A stretch of 64,000 bases of DNA from Bacillus sp. (in: firmicutes). Its GTDB lineage: Bacteria; Bacillota; Bacilli; Bacillales; Salisediminibacteriaceae. Positions 25,568 to 34,286 of the stretch are shown here, piece after piece. Under the pieces are notes generated by a model. That model was not told the DNA's origin and searched no databases. It worked only from the letters and a program-made list of their open reading frames with translations. Position 1 is the first letter of the stretch. Each line of letters starts with the position of its first letter. Position numbers and translations under genes: made by a program. The DNA lies in assembly GCA_021208645.1 (NCBI GenBank), contig JAJOJL010000060.1:1-64000 (forward strand). Reading direction: 5' to 3'.

Positions 25568-25897
25568 TTATTCCTGCTCAGCTTCTACTTTAAAAATCCA
25601 ATCCGTAATGAGTTCGGCAACTTCTTCAGAGACGAGACCTCCAGGCATGCTACCGATCCCTTCGTGTGTAGCATCAATAAATTCTTGTCTTGATAACCCT
25701 GTGTTAAGGAGTCCAGGGCCAGATGCTCCCTGCAAATCCCCGCCATGACATGCGATGCAAGCGCGTTGGTACATGTTTTCGGCAACTGCATATGGGTCAT
25801 CAGGATCTGGAGAAGATCCCCCATCTGAGCAGGCAGCCAAGAAAATGACTCCAAAGATTACCATGAATAATACTAAGAATTTTCGTGTGTTCATCAT
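25568..25897 (-). CDS. cccB: cytochrome c551-type lipoprotein, CccB-like (109 aa)
   Basis: A membrane-anchored mono-haem electron carrier between the quinol oxidising complex and a terminal oxidase. Signal with lipobox FLAAC, an acidic/serine linker, haem motif CIACHGGDLQG, and the distal Met in GSMPGGLVS; layout and length match Bacillus CccB. The start is taken at ATG 25897 (MMNTRKFLVLF), 8 nt after GGAAG; the track start is longer. Monocistronic, with a good terminator on its 3' side. Confidence 0.85.
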   Translation of the reverse strand: MMNTRKFLVLFMVIFGVIFLAACSDGGSSPDPDDPYAVAENMYQRACIACHGGDLQGASGPGLLNTGLSRQEFIDATHEGIGSMPGGLVSEEVAELITDWIFKVEAEQE

Positions 25898-26058
25898 AGC
25901 TAGCACTTCCTTTTTAAACATATTGACATAATATATTTTAATAGATTAGTTGCTAGCATTGTTAAAGTAAGCATGTATATTTTATGACATTTTCATGCTC
26001 ATCCCATGACCAAGGTTTCCTCCTAATGTTTTAGCCGGCAAACCCCTTCCTGCTCCTT

Positions 26059-26709
26059 CTACCCATCCCACTCATTAGTCATAAACTTGAGTTCGTCTAT
26101 GTCATTAACAATGATAGTTGTAGAAGCGCAGTATGGTGATAAATCCTCTAACTGAGTAAGCCTTCCTCCTACTAAAATCGTCGCTTTATGAGGAATTTGT
26201 TCCATTACTTTTATGTGTTGAATCAGCTGCGGCAGGTGAATGGTCATGCTGGCAGAGAGGCCAATCACATTGGGTTTCCACTCCACCACTAGCTTTTCAG
26301 CATATTCTAGAGGGGTATTAGCTCCTAATAGCTTCGTCTCCCAACCCTTTTCTCGAAATATATTGGAGACCATGGTCACTCCTAAATCATGCTGCTCCTT
26401 TTCCACACAAAGAAATATGCCCTTTAACCTGTTTTTTCCTGAAAAAAGAGGTTGGTGCTGTTGTATGTATTCATGACAATACGTGTTGATTAAATATCTA
26501 CAAACATTGGAAGCCACATGCTCATCTGCAACAGTTATTTCTTGTTTCTCCCAGAGTAATCCAATGTATCGCATGGTTTCTGTAAGGAATTGGTAGACTT
26601 CGAACCGTTCTCTACCCTTTCCAATGTACTCCTTGAGTAATTTCATTGATTCATAGAAATCTCCTGATAAAAATACATCTGCTGTTGTATGAATTTGGTT
26701 TTTGGTCAT
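26059..26709 (-). CDS. cobalamin-binding domain protein (216 aa)
   Basis: Residues ~1-85 form a helical B12-binding_2-like cap (ETMRYIGLLWEKQEITVADE), and ~95-210 a Rossmann-like B12-binding domain. It contains EKEQHDLGVTMVSNIFREKG (ExHxxG version of DxHxxG), GLSASMT and ILVGG, all positioned as in methionine-synthase/CarH-like modules. The His that replaces the lower axial ligand is present. No methyltransferase or MerR domain is fused, so it may be a light/B12 sensor partner or a corrinoid carrier. RBS-like AAAGGGGGG upstream. Neighbours give no pathway clue. Confidence 0.8.
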   Translation of the reverse strand: MTKNQIHTTADVFLSGDFYESMKLLKEYIGKGRERFEVYQFLTETMRYIGLLWEKQEITVADEHVASNVCRYLINTYCHEYIQQHQPLFSGKNRLKGIFLCVEKEQHDLGVTMVSNIFREKGWETKLLGANTPLEYAEKLVVEWKPNVIGLSASMTIHLPQLIQHIKVMEQIPHKATILVGGRLTQLEDLSPYCASTTIIVNDIDELKFMTNEWDG

Positions 26710-26770
26710 TATTGCCCCCCTTTAAGGGATTTAGGTAAAGAATAGGTACCTTTTATTATAACATACCCCT

Positions 26771-26822
26771 GCTGTCACCACCCGGTTTTTGTCGAACATA
26801 ACATCGTGACAGGCACCACCCG
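26771..26822. repeat. inverted pair of truncated PAL-A elements
   Basis: A plus-oriented right half (CTGTCACCACCCGG + TTTTTGTCGAA, 26771-26796) faces a minus-oriented left half (GTGACAGGCACCACCCGA, 26806-26822) over a 9-nt spacer, a REPIN-like head-to-head arrangement. Confidence 0.7.
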
Positions 26823-27067
26823 ATTACGTAATGGGCAAATAATGTCAGAGCGAAATAACCCCACCAACAACTGGATTATTTACGGATATCCCCAAATTCT
26901 TATTTAGAAAAAAGTAGTCTCTGAATTTTCATGAAAGTTTTCATAAAAAGTTTAAATTCGACAAAAATCCTTCTAATTCGATTATGATACGATGGTAAAA
27001 AGGAATTATAGTATTAACTTTATCCTATTGTTATAATAAATATATTGATGAAGGGATTTGTTTTTTT
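26823..27067. other. intergenic region, presumed divergent promoters
   Basis: About 245 bp, AT-rich, between the B12-binding gene and the acyltransferase gene. TTCGACAAAAATCCTTCTAATTCG-type sequence and several TATAAT-like hexamers are present, but no promoter can be fixed by eye. Confidence 0.3.
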
Positions 27068-27637
27068 ATGTACAATCAAGTCGAAACCGTTGCAGATATG
27101 AATATTTTTAATCAAATTTGGATGGAATGTTGGTTGGAGAAAGGGTATATGTTGGATTTGTCTGATGACAATGTGGATCGCTTTATCATTCAGGATCTGG
27201 AAAAACGGAATATTGGTACCGTTGAATTTAAACCATACTTCGCTACACCAAAAAATAATATTAATCAAGTGTTCCCCTTTCATAAAATTGAACATATTGC
27301 CCATAACCCAGAAAAAGCAATTGAAGTGGATAAGGTTGCTATTTTAAGGCAGCATAGAGGAAAGAACCTGGAAAGGTTATTGTCTCTATGTGTCTACTAT
27401 TCTGAATTCTATCAGAAGGAGTATTGCGTTGTTTTATTAGAGAGACTTTTTTATAAGGCCCTAAAAAACTTTTATAAGGTCCCCCTAGAAACAATGTCTG
27501 ATCCCATTTATTATAAAGGGGATCATGTTATTCCAGTCATCATTTATGTTAATCATCTTTATTCTTACAAAGAACGTTATTCTTGGCTGGTAAACACGAA
27601 ACCAAAGTTTAAGAGAGTAACTTTACATCAGAAATAA
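27068..27637 (+). CDS. GNAT-like N-acyltransferase (189 aa)
   Basis: The fold pattern resembles GNAT/autoinducer-synthase-like acyltransferases: an N-terminal strand-helix with IWMECWLEKGYML, a central IEVDKVAILRQHRGKNLERL (the R/Q-x-x-G-x-G/N-like acyl-CoA loop: QHRGKN), and a following helix. Usually such domains transfer acyl groups to amines; the substrate is unknown. It starts just after a short AT leader and its stop is 13 nt upstream of the GGDEF-EAL gene, with AAGGGAG between them, so the pair is probably one operon linking an acyltransferase with c-di-GMP turnover. Confidence 0.6.
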   Translation: MYNQVETVADMNIFNQIWMECWLEKGYMLDLSDDNVDRFIIQDLEKRNIGTVEFKPYFATPKNNINQVFPFHKIEHIAHNPEKAIEVDKVAILRQHRGKNLERLLSLCVYYSEFYQKEYCVVLLERLFYKALKNFYKVPLETMSDPIYYKGDHVIPVIIYVNHLYSYKERYSWLVNTKPKFKRVTLHQK

Positions 27638-27650
27638 AGGGAGCAAAAGT

Positions 27651-30007
27651 ATGTTCAACAAGAGGTACCGACAGTTTGCTTACATTTTTATAACCAGTTT
27701 TATCGCATTGTTCTTAGGATGGATTCTTCTCTTTCAATCCAATCAAGCATATTTGGATTGGGGTGGGACGATCCTCCAAATCATTGCCTGCACCACAGCA
27801 ATCATTTGGCTAGGACTTACATATAGGAAAGATACAACAAAGACAAAGAATATTTGGCTGTTTCTCGGACTGGGGATTTTATCCTATTTGGTGGGCGGCC
27901 TTATTTGGATTTTCTACCAATTCATTTTGGGTGTAGATGCTGATTCAATAATTCTGCCGAAAGTGTTTTTTATACTCCAAAATGGTTTTTATATTGTTGC
28001 CTTGTTGCTAATGATGAATGTGATGAAAAAAAATAATCTCCTAACGTTCCGGTTTTTGTTTGATATATTAATTGTCATGTCCGTTGCAACGACATTTATT
28101 TGGTTTCTTATTTTAAATCCACTTTTAGAAAATATGGACAATCCTTTTTACATAATAAATTTCCTTTATCCTATTTTAGATTTAGGGGTGTTTGCGGGCG
28201 CGCTCAGTCTATTAATTGTTAGTGAATCGATTTTTAGTCGTAAAACATCTTACTTGCTTATTAGTGGGTTTTCCGTGCAAATAATCGCTGATTTAAATTT
28301 TTCTTATGTAAATGTGACTGAAATGTATGCTATGGGAAGTTTATCTGATCCTTTGTGGATCCTCTCAATATTACTAATTGGACTAGCAGGAGTATTTCAT
28401 GAGCCTAACTTAAAGAAGGAAAAGAAGCGAGTCTTAACTATAAACAAAAAAAGAACAAGTTTATTCAAACACAGTTTGCCATATATTGGGATAGTGTTAT
28501 TGTCTATCTTTGTAATTTCTCAGATAGTTCATATTGCGCCAATCGTTTTGGGCCTGTTCGTTTGTATTCTGCTAGTAATTCTAAGGCAATTATTTACTTT
28601 GCTGGATAATGATAGACTTGTTGCTGATTTAAATAATTTGAATGAAGAATTGGAAAATAAGGTCAAGGAGCGGACCAATCGTCTTGTAGAGATGGTAAAT
28701 AAGATGGAGCACCTTGCCTTCCATGATGTGATTACGGGACATTCCTAACCGCCGATATATGGAAAAAAAGGCTTGCGCAAGCCATAAAAAATGGAAGTAC
28801 TGGCCGGGGGAAGAAACTGGCTTTCCTATTACTTGACTTAGATCGCTTTAAACAAATTAATGATAGTCTTGGGCATTCCTCAGGTGACCTTCTTCTAAAG
28901 GAAGTGGGGAAAAGGTTAACTGAAGTAATGGAGCCAAATGAATTAGTTTGCCGAATTGGCGGAGATGAATTTGCTATCCTGATGGAGAATGCTCCAATGG
29001 ATAGAATTGCGGCAAAGGCAGAAAAGATTCTCCAGGTACTAGGTGAAGTTTATCATGTTACAAAGGTTGACCTTCATGTAACCCCTAGTATTGGTGTTGC
29101 TATTTATCCTGACCATGGGGAAAACTTTGAAGCGCTTCTTATGAAAGCAGATACGGCTATGTACAAAGTGAAAGACAACGGTAAAAATCATTTCCAGGTA
29201 TATAACGAATCAATGGATATGGAGCCAATGTTGACTTTGGAAAACTCGTTAAGAAAAGGTTTGGAAAAAGGAGAGTTCATTTTATATTATCAGCCACAAA
29301 TATCGTTGGAAGATGGTCATGTAACTGGGGCAGAAGCACTGATCCGTTGGAACTCACCTTCTCATGGAGTGGTTTCCCCAGGAGAGTTTATTCCTATGGC
29401 AGAAGAAACAGGGCTGATCATTCCGTTAGGGAATTGGGTTTTTAAGGAAGTTTGCAAGCAGTCTGTTGAATGGGAAAGGCTAGGATTAAAGGGGATAAGA
29501 GTATCTGTTAATATCTCTTCCATCCAATTTCAACAACTTGATTTCGTGGAAACACTGGCAGCCATTCTTGAGGAAACAAATGCGAATCCTAACTTAATTG
29601 AATTAGAAATTACTGAAAGTATTTCTATGGGAAGTATGGAGACGACTCTATTTCAATTGAATAAATTAAAGCAACTAGGTTTTCACATTGCTATGGATGA
29701 TTTTGGAACAGGGTATTCTTCTTTGCAATACATGAGTAATTTTCCAATTGACCGCTTAAAAATTGATCGTTCCTTTATTGATAAATTAAATTCGAACGAT
29801 AAAAATGACGCAGTTGTAAAGATGATTGTCTTGATGGCAAAAGCATTAAGCTTTAAGGTTATTGCTGAAGGGGTCGAACTGGAGAGACAGAAAGAAATCC
29901 TGAAGGAAATGGACTGTGATGAAATACAAGGCTACTACCTCAGCCACCCTTTACCGAAACTTGAATTTGAAGAATGGCTTCGTTTACACGAAAAAACAAT
30001 TAATTGA
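27651..30007 (+). pseudogene. membrane GGDEF-EAL c-di-GMP enzyme, two frameshifts
   Basis: Two track ORFs plus the gap between them form one ~784-aa protein. Residues 1-330 contain about 8-9 membrane helices (sensor), then a coiled segment (LNNLNEELENKVKERTNRLV), a GGDEF domain (VITG.PNRRYMEKRLAQAI, LLLDLDRFKQINDSLGH, RIGGDEFAILM) and an EAL domain (GAEALIRWNSP, ...ELEITESI, AMDDFGTGYSSL, IAEGVEL, QGYYLSHPLP). Both signatures are intact, so a bifunctional or phosphodiesterase protein is expected. Shifts: an extra base in GGACATTCC (~28740) and an extra A in the A7 run ~28760. The gap between the two ORFs is fully coding once corrected. Confidence 0.85.
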
Positions 30008-30008
30008 A

Positions 30009-30044
30009 CCGGGTGGTGCCTGTCACCACCCGGTTTTTGTCGAA
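30009..30044 (+). repeat. full-arm PAL-A (T5), 1 nt after stop
   Basis: CCGGGTGGTG/CACCACCCGG with TTTTTGTCGAA; the strongest terminator-like copy, directly after the GGDEF-EAL stop codon. Confidence 0.85.
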
Positions 30045-30392
30045 CGTAGAGTCGTATTAGGTACCACTAGTTTGAACCAAACCTACCATGAGCGTACGCT
30101 TTCATTATTTATTGACAGCATTATTTGAGAGGCAAACTCCAAGCAGTTGAGAAGCTATAGCCCCGATAGTTAGTTTTTGGAAGAACATATCAGTTTTTCC
30201 TATACCATTTCCATCGGTTGGATCCAATTCTACTGCCCTTGAGGGGACTCTAGAACGCTGATATAATAAATACAAATCAATGTCGGTAGATTTTGGAAGT
30301 TTAAAAGTTTCACAGACGTTAATAAATCAGTATACATTATTACATGTTCCATCATCATACGCATACTATTTTACAGAAAGGAGTGGTTACAG
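30045..30392. other. non-coding spacer
   Basis: About 350 bp without an ORF of note. AGAAAGGAG just before 30393 is the ribosome binding site of the SPFH gene. Nothing else recognised. Confidence 0.35.
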
Positions 30393-31741
30393 GTGGCAAT
30401 TGTCGATGTTGTAAAATACGATGGGAAAGATGACATATACGCGTGGAAATATCCTTCATCGGAGTTGGGTAACTGGACACAATTGATTGTTAATGAGTCG
30501 CAGGAGGCAGTCTTATTTCGTGGAGGGCAAGCGCTTGATTTATTTACGGCGGGCCGTCATACACTGAGTACGGAAAATATCCCTATTTTAAATAATCTGA
30601 TTAATCTGCCTTTTGGGGGTCAATCTCCCTTTGCAGCGGAAGTTTGGTACGTTAATAAAAAACATTCACTCAATATTAAATGGGGAACCCGTCAGCCCAT
30701 TCAGCTCAAAGATCCGAAATATAAAATTTTCGTTCCAGTGCGGTCCTATGGCCAATTTGGAATTCAGATCAAGGACTCACGGAAATTCTTGATAAAACTT
30801 GTAGGAACGTTAAGTACCTTAGATCAAAAAACATTAACGGAGTACTTTCGCGGGTTAATGATGACAAAAATTAAAGATCTTATCTCTTCGTACTTAGTCC
30901 ATAAGGGTATTAGTATTCTTGAGATAAATGCTTATATTTCAGAGATTTCCAAGCATTTAAAAGAAAAACTTAAGCCAATCTTTGACACCTATGGAATTGA
31001 AGTTCTTAATTTTACGTGAACTCCGTCAATGTTCCCGATGAAGACGAAGCGGTAAAGCGGTTGAAGGATGCGTTAGCAAGACGGGCTGAAATGGATATTG
31101 TCGGATTTAATTATCAACAGGAACGATCCTTTGATACCTTGGAGGCGGCGGCCAAAAATGAAGGGGCTGGCCAGTCGGATATGATGGGGGCTGGTATTGG
31201 TCTTGGTATGGGTGTTCGCGTTGGTGGAGCATTCGGGAACAGTATGTCTGGAATTACGGGAAGTATTCAGACAGGGAATGAGACTCAGTGTCCAAAATGT
31301 CAGAGCCGCAGTTCTGAGAATGCTAGATTCTGTAGCTCTTGTGGTCTTGATTTTTACGAGGCGAAAAAGCAGGAAGGTACTTCTTCTACAAAGCCAGATT
31401 TACAAACTGAGCAGAAGGGAAATGCCATTGAAGCTAGTTGTGTTAAGTGTGCCAGTGAAATACAAGAAGGGTATAAATTTTGTCCTTCGTGCGGAGATCA
31501 ATACAATCCATGTGGAAGTTGCGGTGAAGATAATGAAGTTGGTGCAAGTAACTGCCGCCGTTGTGGTAACGCATTTCCTGAGGCGTGTTCCAACTGCGGA
31601 CATCAAGTGGCTGCGGGGATGAAGTTTTGTCCTGAATGCGGTACATCCATGGTGTTGGAATGTACGTCTTGTCAGCACACCCTTATGCCAAGTCAGAAGT
31701 TTTGTCCCGAGTGTGGTTCTGCTCAAATAAGGGGGAAATAA
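30393..31741 (+). pseudogene. YdjI-like SPFH-domain protein with zinc ribbons, frameshifted
   Basis: The two track ORFs overlap by 4 nt out of frame; restoring one T in AATTTTACG gives ...EVLNFYVNSVNVPDED and a 449-aa protein. Residues ~1-300 are an SPFH/COG4260 domain (RGGQALDLFTAGRHTLSTEN, MDIVGFNYQQERSFDTLE). After a Gly-rich linker come four CxxC-CxxC zinc ribbons (CPKCQS...CSSCG, FCPSCGDQ, CSNCG..FCPECG, twice). B. subtilis YdjI, encoded with PspA and YdjGH, organises membrane-stress foci; a similar scaffold role is inferred. The next two genes are membrane proteins, one with a zinc ribbon. Confidence 0.8.
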
Positions 31742-31742
31742 T

Positions 31743-32474
31743 ATGGGTCAATTTCGTATTTTTACAGCGGCGACCTTTGCAGTCTTACACATTGTTGCGC
31801 TTATAACATTGGTTGTCATGTTTACTGTCGTAGGGGTTGCTTTAGGCTTTGTCTATATGATCACTTCCATTTTGGCGATTGTTTTTGCGTTCCTAGTGAC
31901 AGTTGGAATTATTGTTCTTCAGGTGAAAGAGGTAAGAATGGGAGAAGAGGGGAGCTTTCCGTTTTTATTACCCGTTACAACGACAGTCCTCGTTTATGAT
32001 GTTGGTGTTTTAGGTCTTATTTTATTGGGCTTATTGTTCTCCTCGGGAGTCTACGTTTCTTTGCATTTTCTCCTTGCAGTAGCGTTTGTTGCTACACTGG
32101 CCGTCGTTGGTGGATTTGCCCAGTTTGTGAAAAAACGAGATGATGAAGTGAAAGAACGGGTGGGGCGGATCAAGGAATTACAGCGGGAGGTGCAGTATAT
32201 AAAAATGCTAATTCGGTCGTTCGAGAGAGAACCAGGAAGGAAGGAGCTCCTTGCTAACCTTGATTCCCTCGAAGAGGCAATTCGATTCAGCAATCCTGTA
32301 AGCAGGGAAGAGATGTCGGAAGTGGACAATTCCATTGAAGTAATGCTAGGAGACTTAAAAGTCATTGTGGAAAAATTAGTAGCTGAAGGGGAGATGTCAT
32401 CGGAGTCAGAGGAGGAAATGGCCAAATTATCAAAGACAGTAGATCAGATCCGGTACACCATCGACTACCGATAA
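31743..32474 (+). CDS. membrane protein with cytoplasmic coiled coil (243 aa)
   Basis: Starts 1 nt after the SPFH gene stop. Four hydrophobic helices (LHIVALITLVVMFTVVGVAL, ITSILAIVFAFLVTVGIIVL, ...) occupy residues ~8-130. A long charged helical tail follows (KERVGRIKELQREVQYIKML, ...EEEMAKLSKTVDQIRYTI) suited to coiled-coil contact with the SPFH partner. No enzymatic motif. Operon position suggests a membrane-stress complex with its neighbours. Family not recognised. Confidence 0.7.
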   Translation: MGQFRIFTAATFAVLHIVALITLVVMFTVVGVALGFVYMITSILAIVFAFLVTVGIIVLQVKEVRMGEEGSFPFLLPVTTTVLVYDVGVLGLILLGLLFSSGVYVSLHFLLAVAFVATLAVVGGFAQFVKKRDDEVKERVGRIKELQREVQYIKMLIRSFEREPGRKELLANLDSLEEAIRFSNPVSREEMSEVDNSIEVMLGDLKVIVEKLVAEGEMSSESEEEMAKLSKTVDQIRYTIDYR

Positions 32475-32480
32475 TAGCTT

Positions 32481-32559
32481 GGTGCCTGTCACCACCCGGA
32501 ATTTGTCGAATGAGCTTTCGCGGTTTCGCGGTGCCTGTCACCACCCGTAAATTGTCGAA
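32481..32559 (+). repeat. two PAL-A copies in direct tandem
   Basis: Consensus PAL-A at 32481-32510 and a second copy at 32530-32559 with foot TAAATTGTCGAA, 19 nt apart and same orientation. Both lie inside what would otherwise be one operon. Confidence 0.85.
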
Positions 32560-32647
32560 TATGTTGGCAGTATTATGGTGATTGGATCAATATAAACATT
32601 AAAAGTCTTCATTTCTTTCTTTAATACAATGGTGAGGAGTTGGGGGT

Positions 32648-33331
32648 ATGAAGGTTCCTTTTTACTTGCAATGGTGGGCAATTATTCTTGGTTTTATTGT
32701 GTTTTGGCCAATTGGAATATTATTATTAATTTTGAGAATTACCCGTTCGAGGAGACTGATGCTAAAAGCAGGCAACGGTATTCGGATTGTGGGGATTTTA
32801 ATTTTGGCTTTTTTTGGTTTGCTTACGATAGGGGTAATTGTGGATCCTGAGGTAGGCCTGGAAGTGTTTTTTGTCTTTTGTTTGTTCTTTTTGCTGCCAG
32901 GGTTGTTTTTGTATCGGTACGGACGCAAACTAAGGCTCGAAAGCAGCAAAACGAAAAAGTACATACAATTAGTTGTAAATGAGCATTTACGTTCTGTCGA
33001 TGATATTGCCCGAAGCCTTCAAGCAAATCCAACAAAAGTAAGGGAAGATTTAAGGAAACTCATTGATCAGGATTTCTTGCCAAATGCAACATTAAACCAT
33101 ACAACAGACCGTCTAGAAATTATGATTGCCGACGAAACAATTGCCGGACAGGATGGGGAGGGGACTGAGAAAGACAATAGGGGGAAGACAACAACGTCAG
33201 CTAATGTAGCCTCAAAAACAGGTGGTCCCCATAGACCAGTTTCCGTAACTTGTCCTGGCTGTGGGGCAAATAATATTATCATGGGAAGTACCGGCGAATG
33301 TGAATACTGTGGCAGCACCCTCACCACCTAG
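32648..33331 (+). CDS. membrane protein with HTH/PCI-like segment and zinc ribbon (227 aa)
   Basis: ATG 32648 follows GAGGAGTTGGGGGT. Three membrane helices at residues ~5-100 (WWAIILGFIVFWPIGILLLI, IRIVGILILAFFGLLTIGVI, LEVFFVFCLFFLLPGLFLY). Then a helix-turn-helix-like block (NEHLRSVDDIARSLQANPTK VREDLRKL), and a C-terminal CPGCGANN...CEYCGS ribbon. The same combination occurs in B. subtilis YdjH-like proteins, consistent with the SPFH gene upstream. Its TAG stop shares its final G with the first base of a PAL-A. Confidence 0.7.
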   Translation: MKVPFYLQWWAIILGFIVFWPIGILLLILRITRSRRLMLKAGNGIRIVGILILAFFGLLTIGVIVDPEVGLEVFFVFCLFFLLPGLFLYRYGRKLRLESSKTKKYIQLVVNEHLRSVDDIARSLQANPTKVREDLRKLIDQDFLPNATLNHTTDRLEIMIADETIAGQDGEGTEKDNRGKTTTSANVASKTGGPHRPVSVTCPGCGANNIIMGSTGECEYCGSTLTT

Positions 33332-33360
33332 GTGCCTGTCACCACCCGGAATTTGTCGAT
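33331..33360 (+). repeat. PAL-A overlapping two stop codons
   Basis: Consensus form ending TCGAT. Its first G completes the TAG of the plus-strand gene. Read on the minus strand it supplies the last codons (STNSGW) and the TGA of the CWC gene. Confidence 0.85.
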
Positions 33361-33554
33361 TCTTTGTATTGCTGAAGGCACTTTTTACAAATGCATGCTT
33401 TATTTTTCAATTCTTCAGGAACAAGATCAAGAAGACCTTCAGGAAAACTCTCTTTACTGCACCAGCATGCATTTAGAACGTCACAGCGGTTATCACCACC
33501 ACAAAGGGGGCATTGTCTAGTTTCATGATTTAACTTATAGTCACTCACTCGCAC
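33339..33554 (-). CDS. Cys-rich CWC family protein (71 aa)
   Basis: Small metal-binding protein with CPLCGGDNRCDV...ACWCSKESFP...CICKKCLQ, the arrangement of the Cys_rich_CWC family. The WC motif is intact. Residues 66-71 (STNSGW) and the stop are read from the reverse strand of a PAL-A, so the native terminus has been replaced. Function of the family unknown; zinc binding presumed. Confidence 0.75.
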   Translation of the reverse strand: MRVSDYKLNHETRQCPLCGGDNRCDVLNACWCSKESFPEGLLDLVPEELKNKACICKKCLQQYKESTNSGW

Positions 33555-34286
33555 TCACCTCTATCAAATGGCTTCTTAAAAACATGTAAAAAAGTATAAT
33601 AAGTAGAACTGCAAAAGGAGAACAGGTGATTAATGGAAAGAAACGATACGGAAAACCATTATAACCACTAAGCTTAAGTGTTTTTCGATGTTTTCACAAA
33701 TCATGAACTGTGTACTCCTTCCTTATCCCCATATTTTATCATTTTCTATAACTAGTTAAGTAGATAAAATTCATCTAGTTGTAGTGCCATCATCCTTTAG
33801 ATTCCTGTTCGTTTACTATGCCACCCCTATCTACCGATAACTTATTATTATGCTAAATAAACCAGCCACTCTACCTTAAATTTCCAACTACCTCCCATTT
33901 GAACGATGGATTTCCTTCGACATTTTAAAAATATACTTCGACAGCGACTTGCGATCGTAAATACTTTTCCAGTCCCTAAACTTCCAGTAGTTCAGGTATT
34001 CCACTGAGTCCATAGACCCACAAAACATATTCCTTAGAATAAACAAAATGAATTATATCAAACTTTTTCCCTAACTTAAGCCTAAATATGGTAGAGGAGG
34101 TAAAGTGTATAGGTCTAATGACTACTTTTAACCTTATGGTTTCTATCAGATGCAACAGCCCTCGACAGGCAACAATAGACGTATGAATCATTTTAGTCTG
34201 AATAGTAATAATATTCATAAAACAAGCAGGAAATAAGTCTAATTCTATTTAACTATTTACCCATCACAGTAAAGGAGGTGGCTTAT
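33555..34286. other. 700-bp spacer before the giant protease gene
   Basis: AT-rich, with no PAL copy. The minus-strand 80-aa track ORF at 33976-34218 has no ribosome binding site or recognisable motif and is not called. A promoter for the giant gene presumably lies here; none fixed. Confidence 0.4.

Noticed and set aside
33976-34218. Minus-strand ORF of 80 aa before the giant protease
   Set aside because: No ribosome binding site, no domain pattern; AT-rich chance ORF is the simpler explanation.
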